A DNA stretch of 64,000 nucleotides, taken from Thauera sp. Lineage in GTDB: Bacteria > Pseudomonadota > Gammaproteobacteria > Burkholderiales > Rhodocyclaceae. Within the stretch, counting starts at the first letter, position 1. Every line of letters begins with the position of its first letter. The notes beneath the pieces were generated by a model. That model was not told where the DNA came from. It ran no database searches and saw nothing but the letters and a program-made list of their open reading frames with translations. Location of the stretch: the NCBI GenBank assembly GCA_017302295.1, contig JAFLDS010000002.1:248001-312000 (forward strand). The letters are read 5' to 3'. The position numbers and the translations under genes are program-made. This document shows positions 47,108 through 57,841 of the stretch, piece by piece.

Positions 47108-47776
47108 TCAGAGGATCTGCTTGATGTCGTCGTACTTGAACACGCCGAGCGAGCCGACCTGAAAGTCGGTACCGCTCGGGCCGCGAATGATGCTGGTGAC
47201 CGGACCGAATTCGAGCGTGCGCCCGGCGACCTTCTTGTTCTCCAGCGTTGCAGCCATGGAGATGGTATAGACCCCGTCTGCGGCGCGTGATCCGTCCTTG
47301 GCGGTGCCGTCCCAGACGAAGTTGTGGCTTCCAGCGCCGACATCGGACAGCTCGATCTGCCTGATCTCCAGCCCGGTGGCGTCCTTGATCGACAGCACCA
47401 CCTTGTCGGCTGCGCCATCGATCTCGAAGCCGCCCACCGCACCGGATTCGGTCAGCGCGAGATTGCGCCCCTCCACCAGCACCCCACGGCCCACCAGCGC
47501 CGCCGCCTGCAGCGAGTCGCTCGCCTCCTGCGCGTCGAGGAAGGACTGGAACATCCTGTTGAGCCGCTCGATGCCGTCGACCGTGCTCATCTGCGCCAGC
47601 TGCGAGGTGACCTCGGCGTTCTCCATCGGATTCATCGGGTCCTGGTTCTGCAGCTGAGTCGTCAGCAAGGTGAGGAAACGCGACTCCTTCGACTCCTCGG
47701 GCGCGGCGACCGGTTCGCTTCGAGCGAAGCGCGAGAGCACACTCTGCGCGGTCTGGGTCGTGGATACGGTGCTCAT
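47108..47776 (-). CDS. flgD: Hook assembly scaffold FlgD
   Basis: 222 residues. The N-terminal FLTLLTTQLQNQDPMNPMEN and VTSQLAQMSTVDGIERLN motifs are diagnostic; the C-terminus has a FlgD Tudor/Ig-like fold. It caps the growing hook. Confidence 0.95.
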   Translation of the reverse strand: MSTVSTTQTAQSVLSRFARSEPVAAPEESKESRFLTLLTTQLQNQDPMNPMENAEVTSQLAQMSTVDGIERLNRMFQSFLDAQEASDSLQAAALVGRGVLVEGRNLALTESGAVGGFEIDGAADKVVLSIKDATGLEIRQIELSDVGAGSHNFVWDGTAKDGSRAADGVYTISMAATLENKKVAGRTLEFGPVTSIIRGPSGTDFQVGSLGVFKYDDIKQIL

Positions 47777-47815
47777 GAATTTCTCCTGCGATCTGCGTTT
47801 TCCGTTGGTCGGCGC

Positions 47816-48223
47816 TTATTGCCCGATCTGCAAGGTACGCTGAAGCAAGGTTCGTGCCGTATTCATGACCTCGGCGTTGTTCTGATACGAGCGTGAGGCC
47901 GAGATCATGTTCACCATCTCCTCCACCACATTCACATTCGGCATTTCGACGTAGCCTTCGGCGTTGGCTGCCGGGTTGGCGGGCTCGTAGACGAGGCGCA
48001 TCGGCGCCGCGCTTTCCACCACCTGGGTAACCTGCACGCCCAGCGAAGCCGGGCCGGCGGCCACCGGCGTCGCGGCGAAAACGACCTGTTTGGCGCGGTA
48101 AGGCTGGCCGTCCTCGCCGACGACGCTGTCGGCGTTGGCGAGGTTGGATGCAGTGGTGTTAAGCCGCAGCGACTGCGCATTCAACGCGGAGCCGGCGATC
48201 TGGAAGACATTCAGCATGCTCAT
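47816..48223 (-). CDS. flgC: Proximal rod protein FlgC
   Basis: 135 residues. [20 protein letters not shown] and [20 protein letters not shown] are typical. Eleven bases after flgB. Confidence 0.95.
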   Translation of the reverse strand: MSMLNVFQIAGSALNAQSLRLNTTASNLANADSVVGEDGQPYRAKQVVFAATPVAAGPASLGVQVTQVVESAAPMRLVYEPANPAANAEGYVEMPNVNVVEEMVNMISASRSYQNNAEVMNTARTLLQRTLQIGQ

Positions 48224-48234
48224 GATTCAGCTCC

Positions 48235-48639
48235 TCACTGGCCGGTGATCGCGGTGTTCATCGACCGCAGCATGCCGTTGATGAAAGTGAGGCTGGCTTC
48301 ATAGTGCAGCGCGTTCTCGGCAAAGGCGGCGCGCTCGACGTCCATGTTCACCGTGTTGCCGTCCACCGCCGACTGCAGCTCGCGGCGATAGCCGGTAAGG
48401 GCCTCGAGCGGGTTGCCACCCGCCGCCGGGATGTGCGCAGGCTGCGTCGTACTCATCTCCACCGCGCCGGCCTGCTGCGCGAGCGCGCCCTTCAGCGCCG
48501 CACGGAAGTCGATGTCGCGCGCCTTGTAGTTGGGCGTGTCGGCGTTCGCGATGTTCGATGCAAGCAACTGCTGGCGATAGGCCTGCACGTTGAGCGCCCG
48601 GGTGTGGAAACTCATCTGGTTGTCGAGCAGGGTCTTCAT
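48235..48639 (-). CDS. flgB: Proximal rod protein FlgB
   Basis: 134 residues from ATG 48639, which has GAGGTG eight bases upstream. NIANADTPNYKARDIDF is the FlgB hallmark. It is the first gene of the flgBCDEF operon, driven by the sigma-54 site at 48703-48719. Confidence 0.95.
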   Translation of the reverse strand: MKTLLDNQMSFHTRALNVQAYRQQLLASNIANADTPNYKARDIDFRAALKGALAQQAGAVEMSTTQPAHIPAAGGNPLEALTGYRRELQSAVDGNTVNMDVERAAFAENALHYEASLTFINGMLRSMNTAITGQ

Positions 48640-48702
48640 CGCGTCACCTCGCATTCAGGGGTCACCGCCCGCAAGCAGCGGGCAGGACGATTGCGGAAGC
48701 CG

Positions 48703-48719
48703 TGCAGCTTCCATGCCAA
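48703..48719 (-). promoter_or_regulatory. Sigma-54 promoter of flgB
   Basis: On the minus strand TTGGCATGGAAGCTGCA: the -24 TTGGCATG is near consensus, the -12 is CTGCA, and GG and GC are ten bases apart. It is 64 bases before flgB. Confidence 0.8.
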
Positions 48720-48811
48720 CCATGCTAAGGCTCAAGGGCAAGCCGCCTTCGGTCGATAAGCCCGGAAATTCCCGGCCAATTTCGCCGCGCCGGCAAGACT
48801 GCGGCGGCCTG

Positions 48812-48829
48812 TTGCCGCAACCGCGGCAA
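48812..48829. promoter_or_regulatory. TTGCCGC-AACC-GCGGCAA inverted repeat before flgA
   Basis: Perfect 7-bp arms with a 4-base loop in the flgB/flgA divergent region. Additional CGGCAA at 48791 and TTGCCG at 48833 flank it. It could be a regulator site or an mRNA hairpin. Confidence 0.5.
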
Positions 48830-48887
48830 AACTTGCCGCTGCCGGCGACGGTTGCCTGCCGGAGCGGGGACGTGATGCAATCTCTCC

Positions 48888-49619
48888 ATGAAACCTGCCC
48901 CCTGCCATGCCCGCCGCGCGAACCGCCGATCACGGTTGCCGGCCGCGGCCCTCTTGGCTGCGACGCTGCTGCTTGCCGCCCGGCCGGCACCGGCCCAGCA
49001 GTCGCCCGAGCCGGTGAATGCCGCAATCCGAGCCTTTCTCGACAAGGAAACGCGAGCCCTTCCAGGGCGGGTGCTGGTCACGCTGACACCCTTCGATGCG
49101 CGCAACCAGTTGCCGGCATGCTCGGCGCTGGTCCCCTTCCTGCCTGCGGGGACGCGCGCCTGGGGCCAGATCAGCGTGGGCGTGCGCTGTGATTCGCCAG
49201 TCCCCTGGACCGCTTACCAGCACGCCCACGTCGCTGTGATGGCCGAGCATCTGGTGACCCGGCAACCCCTGCGCGCAGCCCAGATCGTGGGTCCCGCCGA
49301 TGTCGAGCTGCGCCACGGCGACCTTACCGCGCTCCCCGACAACACGCTCACCGACCCGAGCCAGGCGATCGGACACCACGCGCGCTACGCGGTCGCCGCT
49401 GGCGTGCCGCTACGCGGCGAGATGTTGCGCATTCCTCCGGCTGTGATCCAGGGGCAGGCGGTGCAGGTCACCAGCGTCGGCCCCGGCTTTCGCATCGCGG
49501 GCGAGGGCAAGGCCCTGAACAACGCCGCGCCGGGCGAGTCGGTGCGCGTCAGGATGCCCAACGGAAAGGTCGTTACCGGTACCGCGCGTGCGGGCGGCAG
49601 TGTCGAGGTCGCGTTCTGA
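48888..49619 (+). CDS. flgA: P-ring assembly chaperone FlgA
   Basis: 243 residues with an Arg-rich N-terminus and signal peptide ending APAQQS. C-terminal SAF domain (GVPLRGEMLRIPPAVIQGQA, then VRVRMPNGKVVTGTA). It acts in the periplasm on FlgI. Divergent from flgB and 82 bases before flgM. Confidence 0.92.
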   Translation: MKPAPCHARRANRRSRLPAAALLAATLLLAARPAPAQQSPEPVNAAIRAFLDKETRALPGRVLVTLTPFDARNQLPACSALVPFLPAGTRAWGQISVGVRCDSPVPWTAYQHAHVAVMAEHLVTRQPLRAAQIVGPADVELRHGDLTALPDNTLTDPSQAIGHHARYAVAAGVPLRGEMLRIPPAVIQGQAVQVTSVGPGFRIAGEGKALNNAAPGESVRVRMPNGKVVTGTARAGGSVEVAF

Positions 49620-49642
49620 GAAAAAATTCCTCATCGCCCTGC

Positions 49643-49669
49643 TAAAGTTCCGTCTGCCTGCGCCGTTAA
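49643..49669 (+). promoter_or_regulatory. Sigma-28 promoter of flgM
   Basis: TAAAGTTC, 11 bases, GCCGTTAA. Fourteen of the sixteen bases fit TAAAGTTT-N11-GCCGATAA. This is the best FliA site in the window and lies 32 bases before the flgM ATG. Confidence 0.92.
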
Positions 49670-49701
49670 ACCGTCTGAGACAATCTGTCCTGGAACGCAT
49701 C

Positions 49702-50004
49702 ATGAAGATCGAGAACACTGGAAAACCGGCAGCTGCGGCCACGAGCGGCGAGGTTCGCAACCGCCCCGCCAAGTCGGGCGCAGAGACCACAGTCGCAGGC
49801 GCGTCGGAGAAGGTCGAGCTGTCCTCGATGGCATCGACGATGCAGAAGGCCGAGGCGGCGATGGCGCAAACCCCGGAAGTCGATCAGAAGCGGGTGGATG
49901 AGATCCGCCAGGCCATCACCGACGGGCAGTTCAAGGTGGACGCCAACCGCGTCGCCGACGGCCTGATCGCCAGCGTGCGCGAGATGCTCGGCCGCCAGGG
50001 CTGA
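49702..50004 (+). CDS. flgM: Anti-sigma-28 factor FlgM
   Basis: 100 residues from ATG 49702. The C-terminal half (VDQKRVDEIRQAITDGQFKV, then DANRVADGLI) is the FliA-binding region; the N-terminus is disordered for export. FlgM holds FliA until the hook is finished and is then secreted. Its own sigma-28 promoter gives negative feedback. Confidence 0.95.
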   Translation: MKIENTGKPAAAATSGEVRNRPAKSGAETTVAGASEKVELSSMASTMQKAEAAMAQTPEVDQKRVDEIRQAITDGQFKVDANRVADGLIASVREMLGRQG

Positions 50005-50031
50005 TCGGGGCCGCAGCCCGTCCTCGCGCCG

Positions 50032-50523
50032 ATGAACCGCCCGCCCCAGCCCCCCACCGTCGCCGACCAGCAGCGCCTTGCCCTGCTGGTCGAGGCCGAG
50101 CTCATCCAGCTGAAGGAATTTCTGGCGGTGCTCGAGCGCGAAGAAGCGATGCTGATCGCTGGCGACAGCGACAATCTGCTCGCCCTGTCGCAGGACAAAA
50201 GCGATCGCTACCGCCAATTGCAGCGCCTGCACGACGACCGTGCGCTGCTGCTGGGCCGCCTCGGGCGGCACAACGCAGATAGCGCCATGCGCGAACTCTG
50301 TGCCGGCCTGCCGCGCGTGCTCGCGCGCTGGGACGAACTGCTCGACCTGGCACGCACCGCACGCGCGCGCAACGATCTGAACGGCAAGCTCATCCTCGAG
50401 CGCATGGCGCACAACCAGGCGGCGCTGTCGGCACTGCTCGCCGCCGCCGACCATCCGCAGCTGTACGATGCCGACGGCCAGGCCCACCCGACCCGCGGCG
50501 GCCGCATGCTGGGCAGCGCCTGA
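50032..50523 (+). CDS. flgN: Flagellar export chaperone FlgN
   Basis: 163 residues, coiled coil (LVEAELIQLKEFLAVLEREE). FlgN binds FlgK and FlgL before export. Position after flgM is conserved. Confidence 0.9.
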   Translation: MNRPPQPPTVADQQRLALLVEAELIQLKEFLAVLEREEAMLIAGDSDNLLALSQDKSDRYRQLQRLHDDRALLLGRLGRHNADSAMRELCAGLPRVLARWDELLDLARTARARNDLNGKLILERMAHNQAALSALLAAADHPQLYDADGQAHPTRGGRMLGSA

Positions 50524-50587
50524 ACATTCATTCAGTATCCACCTCTGCTATCCTTGCCCCCTTCGTGAAATCCGACGGGCCTGCGGC

Positions 50588-52576
<1,989 letters not shown>

Positions 52577-52650
52577 GAGGGAATCGAGCCCCGAGTACGG
52601 CAGTACGTGACGCCCGATTCACGAGACAAGGCCACAACTTCACCGATCAA

Positions 52651-52902
52651 ATGCAGACGATTTCGTACAGCGAGGCAAGAAGCCGCCTCCCAGCCCTGCT
52701 TCGACAAGTGGCCTGCGGCCGTAGATTCGTCATCGTTCGAAAGGGTCTTCCCATCGCCATCATTGAGCCCCCGTGCCGAATTGGTTCTGGCCACGACCGA
52801 TCCGACGCCCGTGCACGGCTGCTCAAACGGCTCGGCCATGCATCGCCGGCGGGAGCGCGTGACTGGAAGCGGGATGACCTCGACCGCTTTTCAGAAACCT
52901 GA
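52651..52902 (+). CDS. Phd/YefM-family antitoxin-like protein, no partner toxin
   Basis: 83 residues: MQTISYSEARSRLPALLRQV, then GRRFVIVRKGLPIAIIEP, the Phd fold that binds DNA and a toxin. No RelE, Doc or PIN gene directly follows in its own pair; the next two genes form a separate vapBC. The tail (RARLLKRLGHASPAGARDWK) may be the toxin-binding segment. It begins 74 bases after parE. Confidence 0.72.
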   Translation: MQTISYSEARSRLPALLRQVACGRRFVIVRKGLPIAIIEPPCRIGSGHDRSDARARLLKRLGHASPAGARDWKRDDLDRFSET

Positions 52903-52920
52903 ACCCGCCCCGAAAAGATA

Positions 52921-52926
52921 TATACT
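52921..52926 (+). promoter_or_regulatory. Candidate -10 box of vapBC
   Basis: TATACT, 31 bases upstream of the vapB ATG, in an AT-richer patch. The vapB start has an unusually strong AAAGGAGGATG ribosome site. Confidence 0.5.
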
Positions 52927-52956
52927 GATGGTAGATTCCAACTAAAGGAGGATGCC

Positions 52957-53187
52957 ATGGACACTGCAAAGCTCTTCATCAATGGCCGAAGCCAGGCGGT
53001 GCGTCTTCCCAAGGAATTTCGGTTCGAGGGTGATGAAGTATTGATCAAGCGCGTAGGTGACGCAGTCGTGCTGTTACCACTTCGCGGCTGGCGGACGCTG
53101 TTCGACGCGCTCGACCAGTTCGAGCCTGAGTTCGAACTGGTCCGCGAGCAGCCGCCGCAGCAGGAACGCGAGGCGATCGCGCCATGA
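52957..53187 (+). CDS. vapB: VapB antitoxin, AbrB/SpoVT type
   Basis: 76 residues. [20 protein letters not shown] plus [17 protein letters not shown] are the swapped-hairpin DNA-binding domain of VapB. The C-terminal tail wraps the toxin. It overlaps vapC by ATGA. Confidence 0.92.
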   Translation: MDTAKLFINGRSQAVRLPKEFRFEGDEVLIKRVGDAVVLLPLRGWRTLFDALDQFEPEFELVREQPPQQEREAIAP

Positions 53188-53624
53188 AGTACATGCTGGA
53201 CACCAACATCTGCATCTACCTCATCAACCATCGTCCCGCCCATGTGCGCCGCCGCTTCGAGGCACACCCGCTGGGCGACATCGGCATCTCTGTCATCACT
53301 GCCTGCGAACTTGCCTACGGCGTGTCGAAGAGCAACTCGGCACGCAATCGCGCAGCACTCGAAACCTTCCTGCTGCCGCTGGAGATCGCAGCCTTCGACG
53401 ACACGGCGGTGTGGCGCTACGCCACACTGCGCGCCGAACTCGAACGCAGCGGCCTGCCGATCGGTGCGCTCGACACGCAAATCGCTGCCCACGCGCTCGC
53501 GCTCGGCTGCACGCTGGTTACCAACAACACGCGCGAGTTCGCCCGCATCGGCGGCCTGGCGCTCGAGAACTGGGCCGAACCGCTCCTTCATGAGCCCCTG
53601 GCACCTTACCTTTCCACGACATGA
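53184..53624 (+). CDS. vapC: VapC toxin, PIN-domain RNase
   Basis: 146 residues. Acidic active-site residues are seen in MLDTNICIY (D6), ITACELAYG (E), [14 protein letters not shown] (D) and [13 protein letters not shown] toxins cleave tRNA or rRNA. Its stop overlaps the parC start (ATGA at 53621-53624), so parC is translationally coupled to a toxin gene. Confidence 0.92.
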   Translation: MKYMLDTNICIYLINHRPAHVRRRFEAHPLGDIGISVITACELAYGVSKSNSARNRAALETFLLPLEIAAFDDTAVWRYATLRAELERSGLPIGALDTQIAAHALALGCTLVTNNTREFARIGGLALENWAEPLLHEPLAPYLSTT

Positions 53625-56050
53625 GCACTGACACTCCCGATCTCTTCGAAGCGTCCGAGGTGCCCGCAACTGCGGCGCCGAGCCATTCCGCGCCGGCACA
53701 GGCAGATGAGGGCAACGCGCTGGCGACGGCCGCTGGTGCAGACCTGCCCCCGCCCCCCGCCCCACCCGCCAACCCCGAGCCCGAGCCCGAGGACGACGGC
53801 ACGCTGGCGCTCGACCGCTACGCCGAGCGTGCCTACCTCGCCTACGCGATGAGCGTGGTGAAGTCGCGCGCGCTGCCACAGGTCGAGGACGGGCTGAAGC
53901 CGGTGCAGCGCCGCATCCTGTTCGCAATGAACGAGATGCGGCTGTCGTCCACCTCCAAGCACGTGAAATCCGCGCGCGTGGTCGGCGACGTGATCGGCAA
54001 GTACCACCCGCATGGCGACTCCAGCGTCTACGACGCCATGGTGCGGGTGGCGCAGGACTTCTCGCTGCGTTATCCACTCGTCGACGGCCAGGGCAACTTC
54101 GGCTCGCGCGACGGCGACTCGGCTGCAGCGATGCGTTACACCGAGTGCCGCCTGACACCGATCGCCGAGCTGCTGCTGTCCGAGATCGACCGCGGGACGG
54201 TGGATTTCATCCCCAACTACGACGGCGCCTTCGAGGAGCCGCAGCTGCTCCCGGCGCGCCTGCCGTTCGTGCTGCTGAACGGCGCCTCGGGCATCGCGGT
54301 GGGCATGGCGACCGAGATCCCGCCGCATAACCTGCGCGAAGTGGCCGAAGCCACCTGCCACCTGATCCGCCACCCCGACGCGACGCTCGACGACGTGCTC
54401 GGCATCATCCCCGGCCCGGACTTCCCCGGCGGCGGCCAGCTCATCTCCACCCCCGAGACCATCCGCGACGCCTACGCGAGCGGCCGCGGCAGCCTGCGCC
54501 TGCGCGCGCGCTGGAAGATCGAGGAGCTCGCCCGCGGCCAGTGGCGCGCGGTCGTCGAGGAGCTGCCGCATGGCGTGTCCGCCGCGCAGGTGCTGTCGGA
54601 GATCGAGACTCTGACCAACCCGCAGCCGCGCGCGGGCAAGAAGGAAGTCTCGCAGGAGCAGAAGAACCTCAAGCAGCTCGTGCTCGGCGTGCTCGACATG
54701 GTGCGCGACGAATCCAGCGACAAGGCCCCGGTGCGCATCGTGCTGGAGCCGAAATCCAGCCGCCAGAGCCGCGACGAATTCATGGCGGTGCTGCTCGCCC
54801 ACACCAGCCTGGAGACGTCGGCCTCGGTCAACATGACCATGATCGGCCGGGATGGTCGGCCGCAGCAGAAGAACCTGGTGCAGATCCTGCGCGAGTGGAT
54901 CGACTTCCGCTACGTCACCGTCGAGCGCCGCACCAAGCATCGGCTGGACGAGGTCGATCGCCGCATCCACATCCTTGAAGGCCGCATGATCGCCTTCCTG
55001 CACATCGAGGAAGTGATCCGCGTGATCCGCGAGTCGGACGAGCCCAAGCCGGCGCTGATCGCCGCCTTCGGCCTCTCCGACATCCAGGCCGAGGACATCC
55101 TCGAGATCCGCCTGCGCCAGCTCGCCCGCCTCGAAGGCTTCAAGATCGAGAAGGAGCTCGCTGAACTGAAGGACGAGCGCGCCGGCCTGCAGCACCTCCT
55201 CGACAGCCGCGTGGCGATGACCAAGCTGATCCTCAAGGAGATCCAGGACGACGCGAAGAAGTACGGTGACGATCGCCGCACGCTGGTGGAGGCCGTGGCT
55301 GCGGTCGCGCCCGCCGAGATCTCGGTGCCCGATGAGCCGGTCACCGTGATCGTGTCGAAGAACGGCTGGGTGCGCTCGCGCCAGGGCCATGGCATCGACC
55401 CCGCGGGCATCACCTACAAGGCGGGCGATTTCGGCTTCGCGGTGATCGAGACGCGCACCATCTGGCCGCTGATCGTCATCGACACGAACGGCCGCGCCTA
55501 TACGGTCAAGGTATCCGAGCTGCCCGGCGGGCGCGGCGACGGCGTGCCGATCACCACCCTGGTCGAGTTCCAGGACGGCGGCAAGCTCGCCCAGGTCGTC
55601 GCGGACGCCCCGGACGCCGTATATCTCTTCGCCAATACCGGCGGCTACGGCTTCCTCTGCAGCGTTGCAGAGGCTACCAGCCGGCAACGCGCCGGCAAGG
55701 CCTTCATGAGCCTGGAAAAAGGCGAGAAGCTGCTCGCGCCGGCACGGGCCGTCGGCCAGTGGATCGCTGCGGCGTCGGAAGGTGGTCGCCTGCTGGTGTT
55801 CCCGCGCCCCGAGATGAAGACACAGTCCGGCGGACGCGGCGTCATCGTGATGGCTTTGGACGAAGGCGAGGCACTGTCCGCCGTCGCCGTGCCGGCCGAC
55901 GATGCGGTGCTGGTGATCGAAGGCACGGGCCGCGGCGGAAAAGCGACGGTGCAGGAGATCAAGCCCGCCCAGCGCGAACCGCTGCGCCACCGGCGCGCAC
56001 GCAAGGGCGCTCCACTGACGCCGAGGATCAAGCCGGAGCGGATGCGCTGA
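53621..56050 (+). CDS. parC: DNA topoisomerase IV subunit A ParC
   Basis: 809 residues. The first 58 are a Pro/Glu/Ala-rich extension not found in E. coli ParC; the core starts at [20 protein letters not shown]. The catalytic tyrosine is Y173 in AMRYTECRL. The quinolone-region motif is [13 protein letters not shown] with S134 at the S80-equivalent position and Asp at the E84-equivalent position. A C-terminal beta-pinwheel completes it. The start overlaps vapC. Confidence 0.94.
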   Translation: MSTDTPDLFEASEVPATAAPSHSAPAQADEGNALATAAGADLPPPPAPPANPEPEPEDDGTLALDRYAERAYLAYAMSVVKSRALPQVEDGLKPVQRRILFAMNEMRLSSTSKHVKSARVVGDVIGKYHPHGDSSVYDAMVRVAQDFSLRYPLVDGQGNFGSRDGDSAAAMRYTECRLTPIAELLLSEIDRGTVDFIPNYDGAFEEPQLLPARLPFVLLNGASGIAVGMATEIPPHNLREVAEATCHLIRHPDATLDDVLGIIPGPDFPGGGQLISTPETIRDAYASGRGSLRLRARWKIEELARGQWRAVVEELPHGVSAAQVLSEIETLTNPQPRAGKKEVSQEQKNLKQLVLGVLDMVRDESSDKAPVRIVLEPKSSRQSRDEFMAVLLAHTSLETSASVNMTMIGRDGRPQQKNLVQILREWIDFRYVTVERRTKHRLDEVDRRIHILEGRMIAFLHIEEVIRVIRESDEPKPALIAAFGLSDIQAEDILEIRLRQLARLEGFKIEKELAELKDERAGLQHLLDSRVAMTKLILKEIQDDAKKYGDDRRTLVEAVAAVAPAEISVPDEPVTVIVSKNGWVRSRQGHGIDPAGITYKAGDFGFAVIETRTIWPLIVIDTNGRAYTVKVSELPGGRGDGVPITTLVEFQDGGKLAQVVADAPDAVYLFANTGGYGFLCSVAEATSRQRAGKAFMSLEKGEKLLAPARAVGQWIAAASEGGRLLVFPRPEMKTQSGGRGVIVMALDEGEALSAVAVPADDAVLVIEGTGRGGKATVQEIKPAQREPLRHRRARKGAPLTPRIKPERMR

Positions 56051-56064
56051 GCCGCCGTACCACG

Positions 56065-56083
56065 GGTCGCGAGGCGCGCGACC
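56065..56083. other. Hairpin between convergent parC and motD
   Basis: GGTCGCG, AGGCG, CGCGACC: perfect 7-bp stem. No T-run; possible RNA-end stabiliser for either transcript. Confidence 0.4.
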
Positions 56084-56107
56084 AGCGAGCGTCGGTTGGC
56101 ACCGTTG

Positions 56108-57028
56108 TCAGTTGGGACGGCTGCCCTGTCCATCGCCAGCCTGGTTTCGCGGAACGGGCTCGGCCGCCGCGGGTTCGGACGCGGGCGTTGCGCTCGGCGG
56201 CAGGGACTGAGGCAGGATGGCGCGGATCGGATCGTCGGGGGAGATCTGGCCCGGCGCGGCCGGCGCGACGTCCCCGACTCGCGACTCGATCAGGATCGCG
56301 ACACGCCGGTTCCGCGCCCGCCCCTCCTCCGAACTGTTCAGGGCAATCGGGCGCTGATCGGCGTAGCCTGCCGCGGTCAGGCGCTCGGGCGCGACGCCTG
56401 TCTCGATGAACAGGCGGACGACCGACGATGCGCGCACTGCTGAAAGCTCCCAGTTCGACGGAAAGCGCGCGGTCGCGATCGGCACGTTGTCGGTATGTCC
56501 CTCTACGGTGATGGGAAACGAGGCCGTGGCCAGCACCTGGCCCACCGAACGCAGCGCGGTCACCGCCCCCGCCCCCAGCACCGCCTCGCCGGGCGCGAAC
56601 AGCAGGCTGGCGTTGATCTCGACGCTGATGCCGAAGGCGCCTTCGGTCACGTTCACCTCGCCGCCCTTGGTGAGCGGCGACAGCACACGGCGGATCTCGT
56701 CGGCCATGTTGCGCATGCGCTCGGCGTCCTTCTTGCGCTTCTCCTCGTCCGCCGGTGACGGGGGCGCAGCCTGCGGCCTCACCGCAGCCACATTGACTGG
56801 CGGCATGACGATCTGCTGGCCGCTCTCGTTGATGTTGATGTTGCGGAAGGCCTGCACCATCGAGTCGGACAACACGCGGTACTTGCCCTCATTCACCGAC
56901 GACAGCGAGTACATCACCACGAAGAAGGCAAACAGCAGGGTGATGAAGTCGGCATAGGATACGAGCCAGCGCTCGTGGTTGTCGTGCTCGACATCGCGCC
57001 TGCGTTCCCGTCTGTCTCTACGCACCAT
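56108..57028 (-). CDS. motD: Flagellar motor protein MotD (MotB family)
   Basis: 306 residues. A single transmembrane helix near residues 22-43 carries the proton-binding Asp (D27 in SYADFITLLFAFF). The periplasmic OmpA-like domain has VEGHTDNVPI. Partner of motC, directly upstream. MotCD is a second stator set in Pseudomonas-type polar flagella; MotAB are not in the window. Confidence 0.9.
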   Translation of the reverse strand: MVRRDRRERRRDVEHDNHERWLVSYADFITLLFAFFVVMYSLSSVNEGKYRVLSDSMVQAFRNININESGQQIVMPPVNVAAVRPQAAPPSPADEEKRKKDAERMRNMADEIRRVLSPLTKGGEVNVTEGAFGISVEINASLLFAPGEAVLGAGAVTALRSVGQVLATASFPITVEGHTDNVPIATARFPSNWELSAVRASSVVRLFIETGVAPERLTAAGYADQRPIALNSSEEGRARNRRVAILIESRVGDVAPAAPGQISPDDPIRAILPQSLPPSATPASEPAAAEPVPRNQAGDGQGSRPN

Positions 57029-57067
57029 GTTCAGATCCAGTCCGCCGCAGGCGTGGACGCATGCGGC

Positions 57068-57808
57068 TCAGGCAACGTAACCCTTCATGCGGCTCTCGAT
57101 GATGCGCGGATTGTCGCCGTTGGCGATGCCGACGATGCCATCTACGAACATCTCGCGTTGCGTCGTCATGGTCGCGATGTGCGCCATCAGCTTCTTCGCG
57201 ATCGGCAGGAACACGAGGTTGGCCAGCCCCACGCCGTAGATCGTCGCCACAAAGGCCACCGCAATGCCCGCCCCCAGCTTGGACGGATCGGTCAGATTCT
57301 CCATGACGTGGATGAGCCCCATCACGGCGCCAAGAATACCGATCGTCGGCGCATAGCCGCCCGCCCCTTCCCAGATCCGTGCGCTCTGGCGCAGCTGCGC
57401 CTCCCAAACGCCGATCTCGACCTCCAGCACTTCGCGCAGCCGGGTCGGCTCCACACCGTCCACCAGCAGTTGCAAGCCCTTGCGCATGAACGGGTCGCCG
57501 AGGCCGTCGATCTGGTTCTCCAGGATCAGCAGCCCCTCCTTGCGCGCGGTCTGGCTCCAGCCGGCGACCCGGGTGATGATGTCCTCCGGATTCACGATGG
57601 GCGGCACGAAAACCCAGCGAACCATGCGCATGCCCTCGACGAAGGTGCGCAAGGGGCTTTGCAGCATCACCGCCCCCAGCGTGCCGCCGATGACGATGAT
57701 GAAGGCGGTCGGCTGCACCAGCGACGAAATGTGCCCGCCCTCCAGCGCCTGGCCGATCAGAATGGCCGCGAGGCCGAGGGTGACACCGACGAGGCTGATG
57801 CTGTCCAT
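57068..57808 (-). CDS. motC: Flagellar motor protein MotC (MotA family)
   Basis: 246 residues with four transmembrane segments (about 5-20, 29-48, 150-170, 180-200). YAPTIGILGAVMGLIHVMEN is the conserved MotA/TolQ motif. The ATG at 57808 is chosen; a TTG six bases earlier is less likely. It forms the proton channel with MotD. Confidence 0.9.
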   Translation of the reverse strand: MDSISLVGVTLGLAAILIGQALEGGHISSLVQPTAFIIVIGGTLGAVMLQSPLRTFVEGMRMVRWVFVPPIVNPEDIITRVAGWSQTARKEGLLILENQIDGLGDPFMRKGLQLLVDGVEPTRLREVLEVEIGVWEAQLRQSARIWEGAGGYAPTIGILGAVMGLIHVMENLTDPSKLGAGIAVAFVATIYGVGLANLVFLPIAKKLMAHIATMTTQREMFVDGIVGIANGDNPRIIESRMKGYVA

Positions 57809-57841
57809 GCGCAATGGGTCCGTTAAGCGAGGCGGGCCGCG

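Noticed and set aside
48733-48759. CAAG-N15-GTCGATAA as a sigma-28 promoter for flgA
   Set aside because: The -10 part is good but the -35 part has only two of four bases; far weaker than the flgM site.
50524-50587. Promoter of parE
   Set aside because: A TATCCT-like -10 is visible, but no matching -35 box; support is too weak.
53606-55990. Long open frame antisense to parC
   Set aside because: High-GC third-position bias keeps antisense frames open; the translation is low-complexity and lacks motifs, while parC is a clear gene.
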